From: RGIG3701 sp031553595
GTDB lineage: Bacteria; Planctomycetota; Planctomycetia; Pirellulales; Thermoguttaceae
NCBI GenBank assembly: GCA_031553595.1
Contig: JAVBLI010000009.1
Location: forward strand, 387,265 to 451,264
Length of the DNA: 64,000 nt
Direction: 5' to 3'
Within the stretch, counting starts at the first letter, position 1. Every line of letters starts with the position of its first letter. Under the pieces are notes generated by a model. It saw nothing but the letters and a program-made list of their open reading frames with translations, had not been told where the DNA came from and did not search any database. Position numbers and translations under genes: made by a program. Positions 26,047-34,822 of the stretch are shown piece by piece.

Positions 26047-26844
26047 ATGACCACTTCCTCCGACTTATCCGCACGACTCGAACTCGCCGTTTCCGCCGCG
26101 AAAATGGCCGGCGACTTGACGCTTCAGTATTTCCTGCAAAACAACTTTAACGTGGAGTGGAAGCAGGACCGCTCGCCGGTGACCGTGGCGGACCGCGAGG
26201 CGGAAACGCTCCTGCGGACGCTCATCACCGAGGCGTTTCCGGAGGACGCCATTCTCGGCGAGGAGTTTCCGTCGCGCGACGGCACGTCCGGCTTCCGCTG
26301 GATTCTCGACCCGATCGACGGCACGAAATCTTTCATGCATGGCGTGCCGCTTTACGGAACGCTCGTCGCGGTGGAGTACGGCGACGAAAGCGTCATCGGC
26401 GTCATCCGCATCCCAGCTATCGGCGAGTGTGTTTACGCCATGCAAGGCGGCGGGGCGTTTTACACCTTGCGTGATAGCGCGCCGCAGCCCGCGCGGGTGT
26501 CGACGTGTGAGTCCCTCAACGAGGCGCTGGTGATGACCACCTCCGAGAAGATGCTGCACACGATGGGCCGTTATGCCGGGTGGCAGGCTCTGATGGAGAA
26601 AAGTCGGCTCGTGCGCAACTGGGGCGACTGTTTCGGCTACATGCTCGTGGCCACCGGGCGTGCCGAGGCGATGCTCGACCCCGTGATGAATCTCTGGGAC
26701 ATCGCGGCGCTTTACCCCATTATCACCGAGGCCGGCGGCACGCTGACCGACTGGCACGGCACTCCGACGTACACCGCCGGCGAGTGCGTGGCCAGCAACG
26801 GCAAGTTCCACGCCCAGATCATCCAGACGCTCCATGCGAAATGA
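26047..26844 (+). CDS. inositol-monophosphatase family phosphatase, probably histidinol-phosphatase (HisN type)
   Basis: 265 residues. Metal-binding motifs are GEEFP (about residue 78), WILDPIDGTKSFMHG (about 88-102) and WDIAALYPIITEAGG near 215. The DPIDGTKSF-HGVPLYGTLVA form is the one I associate with HisN-type histidinol phosphatases, but SuhB or inositol phosphatase cannot be excluded. The cytoplasmic enzyme needs Mg2+. The ATG is chosen because it starts the family; a TTG 30 bases upstream is in frame. The stop lies in a heptamer repeat. Confidence 0.8.
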   Translation: MTTSSDLSARLELAVSAAKMAGDLTLQYFLQNNFNVEWKQDRSPVTVADREAETLLRTLITEAFPEDAILGEEFPSRDGTSGFRWILDPIDGTKSFMHGVPLYGTLVAVEYGDESVIGVIRIPAIGECVYAMQGGGAFYTLRDSAPQPARVSTCESLNEALVMTTSEKMLHTMGRYAGWQALMEKSRLVRNWGDCFGYMLVATGRAEAMLDPVMNLWDIAALYPIITEAGGTLTDWHGTPTYTAGECVASNGKFHAQIIQTLHAK

Positions 26845-26920
26845 GAAATAAAGAAATGTATGAAGCACGCTTTCGCACTTTTACATTTCTTTATTCCTCA
26901 TTCCTCATTTCTCATTTTTC
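26838..26920. repeat. heptamer palindrome H7 between convergent genes
   Basis: GAAATGAGAAATAAAGAAATG, a short core with AGCACGCTTTCGCAC, and CATTTCTTTATTCCTCATTTC. The phosphatase stop codon is in the left arm and the porin gene ends at the right edge. Confidence 0.8.
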
Positions 26921-28431
26921 TAAAACACCACCTGGAACCGCGTGGCGAAGACGTGTTCCTTGGCGCTGAGGCCGTCATAAACGCCGTCGTAATCCGCCTT
27001 CACGTAAGAGTAATTAAACATCATCCGCACGTTCTTGTTCCAGTACCAGTTCAGGCCGACGGTGTTCGCCAGCATAAAGCCGTTTTTCGAGGAGTAGGTC
27101 GTCGGCACAACGGGGTCGTACCCGGAGGCCAATTCGCCGGTGTCCGCCCACGAAATCCGATACGCGATTTCCCACGCTCCAGGCCCGGAGAACACGCTCA
27201 TCTCGTCCGTGCACACCCGCACAAACGGGCATTCGGGTGTGATGCCGCCGATGATGCCGCCGTCTTTCTTATACTTTCGGCCTTCCCCCGTCAGCACATA
27301 AGACGCCTGCAAAAAGCCCGCGTGAACGAACGGCTTGCCGTTCGCGGCCGTGCAACGCTCATCTTTCATACACAGAAATGCCTGCTCGAATTCCAGCAGG
27401 AACGAGCCGTAAATCAAGGCCGACTCGATCTGGAACGCGTTCATAGAATCCAGACCCGTCATGTTCCCGGTATTCATCAGGGCCGGCTCGATGGCACACA
27501 CCGGGCGAAAACTTAACGACGTGCCGTGATCCGCAGGTCTGCCAGTAACCCGGTCATACTTGCGGTAAGAATACGCCGCGCCGATGTGCCACGCGGTTTC
27601 GCGCCCATCGCACCACTGCACGTAATGCGGCAGCCATGTAAGCCGGGTCGTGAGCGCGACGTTATCTTTCTCGTCGAAACAGTTCAGGGTTTTTTCCGTC
27701 ATGCTGGCAGCGAAGACACCCGCCGCCCACGTATAACGGTCGGCCACATGCCAGTTGTGCAGCATGACCCCGTTATTTCGCCCGCCGACGAGTGATTTCG
27801 TACTGTTGAGGAACGATTTTTCCATCAGCGGTGTATCGGTCGTGCTCATGAGCTCTTCCATGCTCCACGGTTCCTTGAAATGCCCCGCGCGGAAACTCAC
27901 CCCGCATGGCAGGTTATAAAAACCGCCATAAACGTCTTTGATCGCATAATCGGAGCCGCCGAAATCGATGCTCGCCGCGTACTCGATCATGTTATACATG
28001 CTACCCTTCCACGTGAGACGGATCTGCCGGAACTGCGAGCCGTTCACCAGACCGTTCGGCGTACTCATCAGATCTGCCGTGTCGTTTCCGGAAGCGGCCG
28101 CGCCGTCAAAGAAGAATCGCGCGCTGAGTTTCGTGTCCGGCGACTTGAATTTCTTCTCCTTTTCCTCTTCCGCTTTTTTCGCCGCCTTTTCCTTGTCGGC
28201 AGCCATCTGTTTCTGGACTTTCTTCATGTCGTCCTGCATCTGTTTCCACTCGCCCGCCGGCACCTGAACCATTTCCGACGAAGTCGAAACCGGAGCCGGA
28301 GAGGCCGGAGTCGGCGACAACGCCGTAATCTGCTGCTGCGCCGCAACATTTTCCGAAAAACTTGTCAGGAAAATCAATAAAACCACCGGGGATAATCCCC
28401 AAAGAAAGTACCTTCCGTTCTTCATTTTCAC
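26920..28431 (-). CDS. outer-membrane porin of the phosphate-selective porin O/P type
   Basis: 503 residues. Signal peptide (PVVLLIFLTSFSENVAAQ), then a Pro/Ser/Thr linker, a short Lys/Glu coiled coil (about 65-95) and a barrel domain with alternating strands ending in a terminal Phe (FATRFQVVF), as expected for outer-membrane insertion. GVSFRAGHFKEPWSMEEL and EYAASIDFGGSDYAIKDVY match the O/P porin family. Its substrate is unknown. The sulfate importer is divergent from it across a 367-bp gap, so sulfate or other anions are an attractive guess only. Confidence 0.8.
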   Translation of the reverse strand: MKMKNGRYFLWGLSPVVLLIFLTSFSENVAAQQQITALSPTPASPAPVSTSSEMVQVPAGEWKQMQDDMKKVQKQMAADKEKAAKKAEEEKEKKFKSPDTKLSARFFFDGAAASGNDTADLMSTPNGLVNGSQFRQIRLTWKGSMYNMIEYAASIDFGGSDYAIKDVYGGFYNLPCGVSFRAGHFKEPWSMEELMSTTDTPLMEKSFLNSTKSLVGGRNNGVMLHNWHVADRYTWAAGVFAASMTEKTLNCFDEKDNVALTTRLTWLPHYVQWCDGRETAWHIGAAYSYRKYDRVTGRPADHGTSLSFRPVCAIEPALMNTGNMTGLDSMNAFQIESALIYGSFLLEFEQAFLCMKDERCTAANGKPFVHAGFLQASYVLTGEGRKYKKDGGIIGGITPECPFVRVCTDEMSVFSGPGAWEIAYRISWADTGELASGYDPVVPTTYSSKNGFMLANTVGLNWYWNKNVRMMFNYSYVKADYDGVYDGLSAKEHVFATRFQVVF

Positions 28432-28677
28432 ATCTCCCTATAAAGAACCGCATTTTTAGCCGGGCAGCGGCTTCCCTGCCACGTCAGTTTCCCGGGCCAA
28501 GCTATGCGGACAATCGTCACGTTTGACACAACCGGCAAATTGAATCTCGGTAAAAAGGGGAGGATTAATACAATCTTCACAAACTGCACAATCCGGTTTT
28601 CCTATTTTACCTGTTTTTCCTGCAAATGCCTGCTTTGAAATATGTTTTCGCCGATCCGAATTTTTCGGTTATTCTGG
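28432..28677. other. regulatory gap between divergent porin and sulfate importer
   Basis: AT-rich; no gene or stable RNA recognised. The porin ATG has a GGGAG-type site (TAGGGAGATGTG). Confidence 0.35.
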
Positions 28678-28706
28678 TTGCATAAAATGCCGATTTGAGA
28701 TAAAAT
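28678..28706 (+). promoter_or_regulatory. promoter of the sulfate importer
   Basis: TTGCAT, 17-bp spacer, TAAAAT. The predicted start near 28713 gives an 86-nt leader with AAGGAG before the ATG. Confidence 0.65.
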
Positions 28707-28798
28707 TGGGGGACGATATACTCCCGGTATTCGATCACGCCGGGGCCATCCACCAACATCGAAGGAAACAGAGTAGGGATACTCAAGGAGAAAATGAC

Positions 28799-29920
28799 AT
28801 GAAAAGGACTTGCGTCTGGAAACTCGGGGCCTGTGGTTTTGCACTGATCACCCTATGTTGCGGGCTCGTGACGCTCCCCGGGTGCACGGACGGCGGTAAC
28901 GTGACGCAATTGCAGAACGTTTCTTACGACCCGACCCGCGAGCTGTATAAAGAATTTGACGAAGAATTCCAAAAACACTGGGAAAAAACCACGGGCAAAA
29001 AAGTCCGCGTCACCACGCTCCATGGTGGCTCAGGCGATCAGGCCCGGAAAGTCGTCGGCGGCCTGACCCCCGATGTCGTCACCTTGGCCTTAGCCTACGA
29101 CATCGATGCCATCATCGAACAGACCAAAGACCCCGCCACCGGTGAGGGCATGCTCAAAGCGAATTGGCAAGGTGACTTCCCGAATAATAATTGCCCCTAC
29201 ACCTCGACCATTGTTTTCCTCGTCAAAAAAGGAAACCCCAAAAATATCAAAGACTGGGACGACCTGATTCGCGACGACGTGAAAATCATCACGCCGAACC
29301 CGAAAACCTCCGGCGGCGCCCGCTGGAATTACCTTGCCGCGTGGGGATTTGAGTTGAAACGGGAGCTTGGCGGGAGCTTTGACGCCCTGAAAGACCCCAC
29401 AAAAGCGAAGGAAGTCGCTGCCGCGAATCTAAAAGCGGAAGAATTCGTCAAAAAAATGCACCTGAACGCCCTGGACATGCCCACCGGCGCCCGCGGTGCG
29501 ACGCAAAAATTCGTCAAAAATAACCTCGGCGACGCGCTGCTGGCATGGGAAAACGAGGCCCTTTTAACGACCATCGGCCAAAACAGTGCCGAATTCGAAA
29601 TCGTTACGCCGTCCATCTCGATTGTTGCCGAGCCGCCGGTGGCAATCGTCGATCAAGTCGTCGACAAGCGGGGCACGCGCGAGCTCGCCAAAGCGTACCT
29701 CGAATACCTGTATTCCGACGTCGGTCAGGAAATCGCCGCGAAAAATTTCTATCGGCCCTACAAACCCGAAGTTCAGGAAAAACATCAAAACCTGTTCAAA
29801 AATCTCGAATTGTTCAAAATCGACGACGTTTTTGGCAACTGGCAGGATACGCAAAAGAAGCATTTTTCGCAAGGCGGGATATTTGACCGCATGATGGGGA
29901 AAACCGACGCCAGTCAGTGA
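28799..29920 (+). CDS. sulfate ABC transporter substrate-binding lipoprotein
   Basis: 373 residues of the Sbp/CysP family. NVSYDPTRELYKEFDEEF, LHGGSGDQARKVVGGLTPDV and TLALAYDIDAI are the sulfate-binding signatures. It delivers sulfate or thiosulfate to the permease. Unlike enterobacterial Sbp it has a lipobox (VTLPGC, Cys29 or so), so it is probably tethered to a membrane. AAGGAG lies 9 bp before the ATG at 28799; an in-frame upstream ATG would place a charged stretch before the signal and is unlikely. A strong hairpin separates it from cysT, perhaps keeping the binding protein in excess. Confidence 0.92.
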   Translation: MKRTCVWKLGACGFALITLCCGLVTLPGCTDGGNVTQLQNVSYDPTRELYKEFDEEFQKHWEKTTGKKVRVTTLHGGSGDQARKVVGGLTPDVVTLALAYDIDAIIEQTKDPATGEGMLKANWQGDFPNNNCPYTSTIVFLVKKGNPKNIKDWDDLIRDDVKIITPNPKTSGGARWNYLAAWGFELKRELGGSFDALKDPTKAKEVAAANLKAEEFVKKMHLNALDMPTGARGATQKFVKNNLGDALLAWENEALLTTIGQNSAEFEIVTPSISIVAEPPVAIVDQVVDKRGTRELAKAYLEYLYSDVGQEIAAKNFYRPYKPEVQEKHQNLFKNLELFKIDDVFGNWQDTQKKHFSQGGIFDRMMGKTDASQ

Positions 29921-29945
29921 CGGCAACAAAACATCAAAAAACGCT

Positions 29946-30007
29946 GAAAATTCCAGAGCGATTAGCTTGTGACGCCAAGTTATCGTTCTGGAATTTTCAC
30001 TTTTTTG
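29946..30007 (+). terminator. long hairpin with T-tract after the sulfate-binding protein gene
   Basis: GAAAATTCCAGAGCGATTAGCTTG pairs almost perfectly with CAAGTTATCGTTCTGGAATTTTC around GTGACGC, followed by ACTTTTTTG. It may be a partial terminator or mRNA-stabilising stem inside the operon, since cysT has no other clear promoter. Confidence 0.8.
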
Positions 30008-30136
30008 ATTAGATAAAATGTACGGATTGAAAATTAAAGAAGCGGGACATTGAAAAAGCCGATAAAGAGGGTGGTTTTATATGGAATGCCACTTTCGGGT
30101 TGTGGAAAGTTGGTCTGAGAGTTTTGGGGCAATTGC

Positions 30137-30961
30137 GTGATTAGGTTAAAACAAAGAAGCGTCCTTCCAGGGTTCGGGTTAACCATGGGATTAACGCTCG
30201 TCTATCTGAGTCTCATGGTGCTGATACCCTTTTCAGGTCTCGTGCTGAAAATGGGCGGAATGTCGTGGAATCAGTACATCACTACCATGACCGCCCCTTC
30301 CGTCCTCTCGGCTTTCCGCCTCACCTTCGGCGCCTCGTTTCTCGCGGCGATTATTAACGCTTTTTTCGGTTTTATTGTCGCTTGGGTTTTGGTACGTTAT
30401 GATTTTCCCCTCCGGCGGCTGATGGATGCCTTGGTCGATTTGCCGTTTGCCATGCCGACGGCGGTTTCGGGCATCGCGCTGACCGCCTTATATCAACGGA
30501 TCGGCGACATGATCGGCATGCAAATCATCCTGACCCAGTTGGGTGTTTTGATTGCGTTAACGTTTATCGGTCTGCCATTCGTCGTCCGCACGCTTCAGCC
30601 AGCGATCGAGGATGTCGAGCAGGAGCTTGAGGAAGTCTCGGCCAGCCTCGGTGCCTCGCGGTGGAAAACCTTCTGGAGAGTCATTTTTCCCACCGTTTGC
30701 CCTGCGCTGATCACCGGATTCGCCATGGCCTTCGCCCGCGCCCTAGGCGAGTACGGTTCGGTCGTCTTCATTTCGGGGAGCATGGCCGGCCAGCGAATCG
30801 TCTCACTCGAAATCGTGGAACTCCTTGGCGAGAACACCGCCGCCGGGGATTTAAGTGCCATCGCCATCGCCGTCACCATGTTGTTGGCCTCCTTCCTTAT
30901 ATTATTGTTGATTAATTTGCTCCAAACCTGGATGAACCGGCGGAGTGCCTCGCCACAATAA
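30137..30961 (+). CDS. cysT: sulfate ABC transporter permease CysT
   Basis: 274 residues with six membrane helices. The sulfate-permease marks are GFGLTMGLTLVYLSLMVLIP at the start, LPFAMPTAVSGIALT, and the ATPase-docking loop EEVSASLGASRWKTFWRVIFP. It starts with GTG behind a GGGG purine run. It pairs with CysW as the inner-membrane channel. Confidence 0.92.
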   Translation: MIRLKQRSVLPGFGLTMGLTLVYLSLMVLIPFSGLVLKMGGMSWNQYITTMTAPSVLSAFRLTFGASFLAAIINAFFGFIVAWVLVRYDFPLRRLMDALVDLPFAMPTAVSGIALTALYQRIGDMIGMQIILTQLGVLIALTFIGLPFVVRTLQPAIEDVEQELEEVSASLGASRWKTFWRVIFPTVCPALITGFAMAFARALGEYGSVVFISGSMAGQRIVSLEIVELLGENTAAGDLSAIAIAVTMLLASFLILLLINLLQTWMNRRSASPQ

Positions 30962-30977
30962 TCGAAAACATCTCAAA

Positions 30978-31844
30978 ATGCCAAAATCCATCACCACCGG
31001 AAACACGACGGAACCCGCTTCAGTGCGATGGCTGCTCATCCTCACAGCCACTGCATACATTGTACTCTTCCTATTTTTACCGCTTTTGCTGATTTTTTAC
31101 GAGGCATTCGCTCTTGGCTTCGGCAGATATTGGGATGTGATTATCGCACCGGAAACGCTTCGTGCTATCGGAATGACCCTCATCACCGTCTGCATTGCGG
31201 TTCCGATTAACGTCCTTTTTGGTTTGGTCGCCTCCTGGTGTATTGGAAAGTTTAATTTTTACGGGAAAAGCTGCCTCATTTCACTCATCGACCTGCCTTT
31301 TGCAGTCTCACCGGTGATTGCAGGGTTATTGTTCATCATACTCTTCGGTGTTCGCAGCCCACTTGGATTGTGGCTTTCCGGTTTTGGTATAAAAATGGTA
31401 TATTCCACCGCCGGGGCGGTTTTGGCGACGATGTTTGTGACCTTCCCGTTTGTTGCACGTGAATTGATTCCGATTATGCAGTCGCAGGGAACGGAGGAAG
31501 AGTATGCCGCGCGGGTGCTTGGGGCGAACGGCCTGCAAATTTTCTTCCGGGTCACGTTACCGAATGTGAAGTGGGCATTGCTGTACGGCGTGATTCTCTG
31601 TAATGCCCGTGCGATGGGAGAATATGGTGCGGTAAAAGTGGTTTGTAGCGGTGGCGATTTGAATACTTTGCCATTATTGATCGAAGAATTGAATAATAGC
31701 TCGAATCCGATTGCCGCCTTTGCCGTCTCCACTTTGCTGGCGGTGGTTGCGATGGCTACGTTGATTATAAAAACATGTATCGAAATGAAAGTCGCCCAAA
31801 AACCGCAAGACGCGCAAGTGGCTGAAAATCTCCAGTTGCCGTAG
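30978..31844 (+). CDS. cysW: sulfate ABC transporter permease CysW
   Basis: 288 residues with six helices. FEAFALGFGRYWDVI-like start (YEAFALGFGRYWDVI), LPFAVSPVIAGLLFIILFG and the docking loop EEEYAARVLGANGLQIFFRV identify CysW. A GTG at 30945, overlapping cysT, is an alternative start. Base composition becomes more AT-rich here than in the rest of the window. Confidence 0.92.
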   Translation: MPKSITTGNTTEPASVRWLLILTATAYIVLFLFLPLLLIFYEAFALGFGRYWDVIIAPETLRAIGMTLITVCIAVPINVLFGLVASWCIGKFNFYGKSCLISLIDLPFAVSPVIAGLLFIILFGVRSPLGLWLSGFGIKMVYSTAGAVLATMFVTFPFVARELIPIMQSQGTEEEYAARVLGANGLQIFFRVTLPNVKWALLYGVILCNARAMGEYGAVKVVCSGGDLNTLPLLIEELNNSSNPIAAFAVSTLLAVVAMATLIIKTCIEMKVAQKPQDAQVAENLQLP

Positions 31845-31893
31845 CGAAAATAGTGGCGAGTGATGAGCGTTAACACTGTTTAGGAATCGTATC

Positions 31894-32976
31894 GTGAGTA
31901 TTGAAGTTCAGCATATCACCAAGTCTTTTGGGACATTCCTTGCGCTGAATAATGTCAGCATAACCATCAATTCCGGCGAGCTGGTGGCGCTTTTGGGACC
32001 TTCGGGCTCCGGAAAAACCACACTTCTGCGAATCATCGCGGGGCTGGAGGAAGCGGATCCCGGCAGTGGGGCGATTCTTTTTGATGGGAAAGACATGGCC
32101 CACAATAAAGTCGGAGAGCGTGGCGTAGGATTTGTGTTTCAGCATTATGCGTTGTTCCGCCACATGACGGTCATGGAAAACGTCGGGTTTGGCCTTTCTG
32201 TCCGGCCGAGGAAATTGCGACCGAGTACTACAGAAATTCGGCGACGGGTTCTCGAATTGTTGCAGCTTGTGCAGCTTGACAGCATGGCGAATCGATATCC
32301 GCATCAATTATCAGGCGGCCAGCGTCAGCGTGTGGCGCTGGCTAGAGCACTGGCGGTGGAGCCACAGGTGCTCCTGCTGGATGAGCCGTTTGGGGCGCTG
32401 GATGCCAAGGTGCGGGTGGAATTGCGGCAGTGGCTGCGACGTTTGCACGACGAAATTCATTTGACAAGCGTTTTTGTGACCCATGACCAGGACGAGGCGC
32501 TGGAATTGGCGGATCGCGTGGCGGTGATGAACGCGGGGCGGGTGGAGCAGTTTGCCACGCCTGATCGGGTGTTTCATCACCCCTCGACGGAGTTTGTAAT
32601 GAATTTTTTAGGGTCCGTAAATCAATTTCATGGCCGGATTTCGGGAGGAAAGGTGCGATTCGGGGGGCAGTGTGTGATTGATGCACCGGAATCCTGTGGC
32701 GAGGATGCTAAGATTTTTGTTCGGCCGCATGACCTCACAATTTCGCACACGTACGAGCCTGGGCATCTCAATTTGCGAGCGAATATCAAAAAGATTCATT
32801 CGGCGGGGGCACGCGTGCGCGTCGACCTGGTGACGGACAGCGACGAACAGCTCGTGGCGGAGATGACCCACGCGGAACTGGTCGATCTTTCGCTGGAAAT
32901 GGGGCAGGATGTTTACGTGCGATTATGTAACATGCGCATCTTTGCTCATGATGAGGAGACCGAGGAGCAAATCTAG
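31894..32976 (+). CDS. cysA: sulfate ABC transporter ATPase CysA
   Basis: 360 residues. Walker A GPSGSGKTT (35-43), signature LSGGQRQRVALARALA, Walker B VLLLDEPFGALD and H-loop VFVTHDQDEA are intact. The C-terminal 120 residues form a TOBE-like regulatory domain. GTG start behind TAGGA. It completes the set of binding protein, CysT, CysW and CysA, an energised sulfate importer. Confidence 0.94.
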   Translation: MSIEVQHITKSFGTFLALNNVSITINSGELVALLGPSGSGKTTLLRIIAGLEEADPGSGAILFDGKDMAHNKVGERGVGFVFQHYALFRHMTVMENVGFGLSVRPRKLRPSTTEIRRRVLELLQLVQLDSMANRYPHQLSGGQRQRVALARALAVEPQVLLLDEPFGALDAKVRVELRQWLRRLHDEIHLTSVFVTHDQDEALELADRVAVMNAGRVEQFATPDRVFHHPSTEFVMNFLGSVNQFHGRISGGKVRFGGQCVIDAPESCGEDAKIFVRPHDLTISHTYEPGHLNLRANIKKIHSAGARVRVDLVTDSDEQLVAEMTHAELVDLSLEMGQDVYVRLCNMRIFAHDEETEEQI

Positions 32977-33010
32977 ATCGCGGGAAGGCGGTTCGCGTAA
33001 TCCAAGGGAA

Positions 33011-34228
33011 TTATGACGGCTGAGGCTTTTTCGGCAAATTTTGTATAATGAAATTCAGCTCGGCCAATAACTTTGGCAGAATTTCATCGTATGAAAAACT
33101 CCCCAGCAGGTTTCCTTGCCGTTTCAGGTTCACGCAGTCGGCACCGCACCAAAGACCCAGATCGGCATGATCCGACTCCCCAGGGCCATTCACCCGACAT
33201 CCCATCACGGCAATCGTCACGGGAAAATTTTGCGCAAACATCGTGATCTCTGCCACTTTTTCGGCCAATTCTACGAAACGTGAATTCTGCACGCGAGAGC
33301 AGCTTGGACAACTGATGATATTCAGGCCGGTATTCGACCATTCTCCGGTTACTGTGCGTCGACCTGCCTCCACGTCCGCCACCAACGCAAGCCCCGCGGC
33401 GACCTCCTTCGCTTTCCGCTCATTCGCAACCGTCAGCGAAATACGCAGCGTGTCTCCGATTCCCTCAAAAAGCAGCGGTTCCAGGGCCGCCCTGCTTTTC
33501 ATGATGCCAGCCGGTGGCATTCCCGCCTCCGTCACCCCCAGATGAATCGGCACATCCGGCCTGTTTTTTGCAAATTCTCTATTTACCGCGATGACTTGCC
33601 GCGGATCCGAATCTTTCAGCGAAACGCAAAATCGTTCGAACCCGATTTCGTCCAGCCAGGCCGCGTGGTGCAGGGCACTGGCGAGCATGGGGTGCAAGTG
33701 CGTGTTTTTTGCATTTCCCCCATTTTCCGCTGTCGATAAGGCGATTTCCCCATTTACGCCCGTGTCCTGAAAATTTTCGGTATCTACCGAGCCGCAATTC
33801 ACCCCGATTCGCAGGGCCACATCCGCATTTTTTGCTACACCCGCCAGCCAGCGCACTTTTTCCCGCCACGAAATATCTTTTTCGGTGTGATTTAAATGGC
33901 CTGGATTATAACGAATTTTTGCGACAAACGGCGCAATTTGCTCCGCGAGGCGAAAATTTTCCTGTAAATCCACCGAAAGGTTTATTTTTTCCCGCAAATC
34001 CGGCCCAAGCTGGGCAATCCGGCGCGAAATTTCCTCCAGCGCCGCCGCATCCCGGCGACTATCCACGGCGACGCGAACGATTCCAGCCCCGGTTTCCGCA
34101 AGATGGGCAATCTGGCTAAAAGTGGCTTCCACATCCTGTGTTTTCGTTGCACACATACTTTGAACGGAAATCGGATGTCCGCCGCCGATGAAGATGGTTC
34201 CGACGCGTATTTCTCTGGTTTTTGTCAT
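33011..34228 (-). CDS. ispG: 4-hydroxy-3-methylbut-2-enyl diphosphate synthase (GcpE)
   Basis: 405 residues from the ATG at 34228, which has CAGGGA upstream; ATGs further out add non-family sequence. The protein makes HMBPP in the MEP isoprenoid pathway with a 4Fe-4S cluster. The Cys ligands are in SCPSCSR and in MGCRVNGPGESDHAD; VGTIFIGGGHPISVQSMC is the N-terminal barrel strand. The MEP pathway would feed the terpenoid synthase at 1917. Confidence 0.94.
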   Translation of the reverse strand: MTKTREIRVGTIFIGGGHPISVQSMCATKTQDVEATFSQIAHLAETGAGIVRVAVDSRRDAAALEEISRRIAQLGPDLREKINLSVDLQENFRLAEQIAPFVAKIRYNPGHLNHTEKDISWREKVRWLAGVAKNADVALRIGVNCGSVDTENFQDTGVNGEIALSTAENGGNAKNTHLHPMLASALHHAAWLDEIGFERFCVSLKDSDPRQVIAVNREFAKNRPDVPIHLGVTEAGMPPAGIMKSRAALEPLLFEGIGDTLRISLTVANERKAKEVAAGLALVADVEAGRRTVTGEWSNTGLNIISCPSCSRVQNSRFVELAEKVAEITMFAQNFPVTIAVMGCRVNGPGESDHADLGLWCGADCVNLKRQGNLLGSFSYDEILPKLLAELNFIIQNLPKKPQPS

Positions 34229-34580
34229 GTGTTTTCCCTGATTCATGACGTACTTATATATGGAGTGAACAGTTGCTGGTGGAAAACTTGTTTTCCCTGG
34301 CGGCAAAATTAATTATATGGGACGATTTTGCCGATAAAGTAAACAGAGGGATTTTTATACCCGCTGCGGTATCTGAAAACAAATCTCGCGCATGTGATTT
34401 TAACTTTATCGGCTTTATTTTACTGCATTTCGAAAAACATACAAGAGAACGCCTGTTCCGCGTCCGTTTTTTGACATGCGTAAATCGGATAACAAGCGGA
34501 AAACTCTGTGGACGAAAGCCGCGGCGAGTTTTTTGATACCGGCGAGATTGCGGTTCCCGGGAACATGAGGAGTGTGGATA
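34229..34580. other. intergenic region with a spaced inverted repeat
   Basis: No gene seen before 34581. It holds GCCGATAAAGT (34330-34340) and its exact inverse ACTTTATCGGC (34403-34413), about 62 bp apart, flanked by partly matching AT-rich bases. Confidence 0.55.
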
Positions 34581-34796
34581 GTGAATCAGGATGTGAATGT
34601 TTTGGCGCTGGTCAAAGGGCAGGAGCGGTACGTATTTTTATACACCGAGGCGACGCGTGCGGAGACGTTCCGTACTTTGGCGAGATACGCATCCAACCCC
34701 GATCTGAGCTTCACATGGTATGACGCGGCGGTTTTGAGTCAAAAGATTCGCCAGGAGTCCTCGTCTCCGAGTTCCCATCCGGAACAATTTCTGTAA
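34581..34796 (+). CDS. small conserved planctomycete-type protein upstream of xerC
   Basis: 71 residues from a GTG with GAGGAG 9 bp upstream. The sequence NVLALVKGQERYVFLYTEA, then FRTLARYASNPDLSFTWYDAAVLSQKI, is one I remember as a recurring short protein in planctomycete genomes; I cannot name a function. No signal or membrane segment. xerC starts 26 bp downstream, so they are probably one transcript. Confidence 0.75.
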   Translation: MNQDVNVLALVKGQERYVFLYTEATRAETFRTLARYASNPDLSFTWYDAAVLSQKIRQESSSPSSHPEQFL

Positions 34797-34822
34797 ATCC
34801 GCATCCGAATCGGTAAATTTTC

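Noticed and set aside
30058..30067. Sigma28 flagellar promoter at GCCGATAA
   Set aside because: The -10 box matches but TAAA is not 15 bp upstream, and the gene is a sulfate permease.
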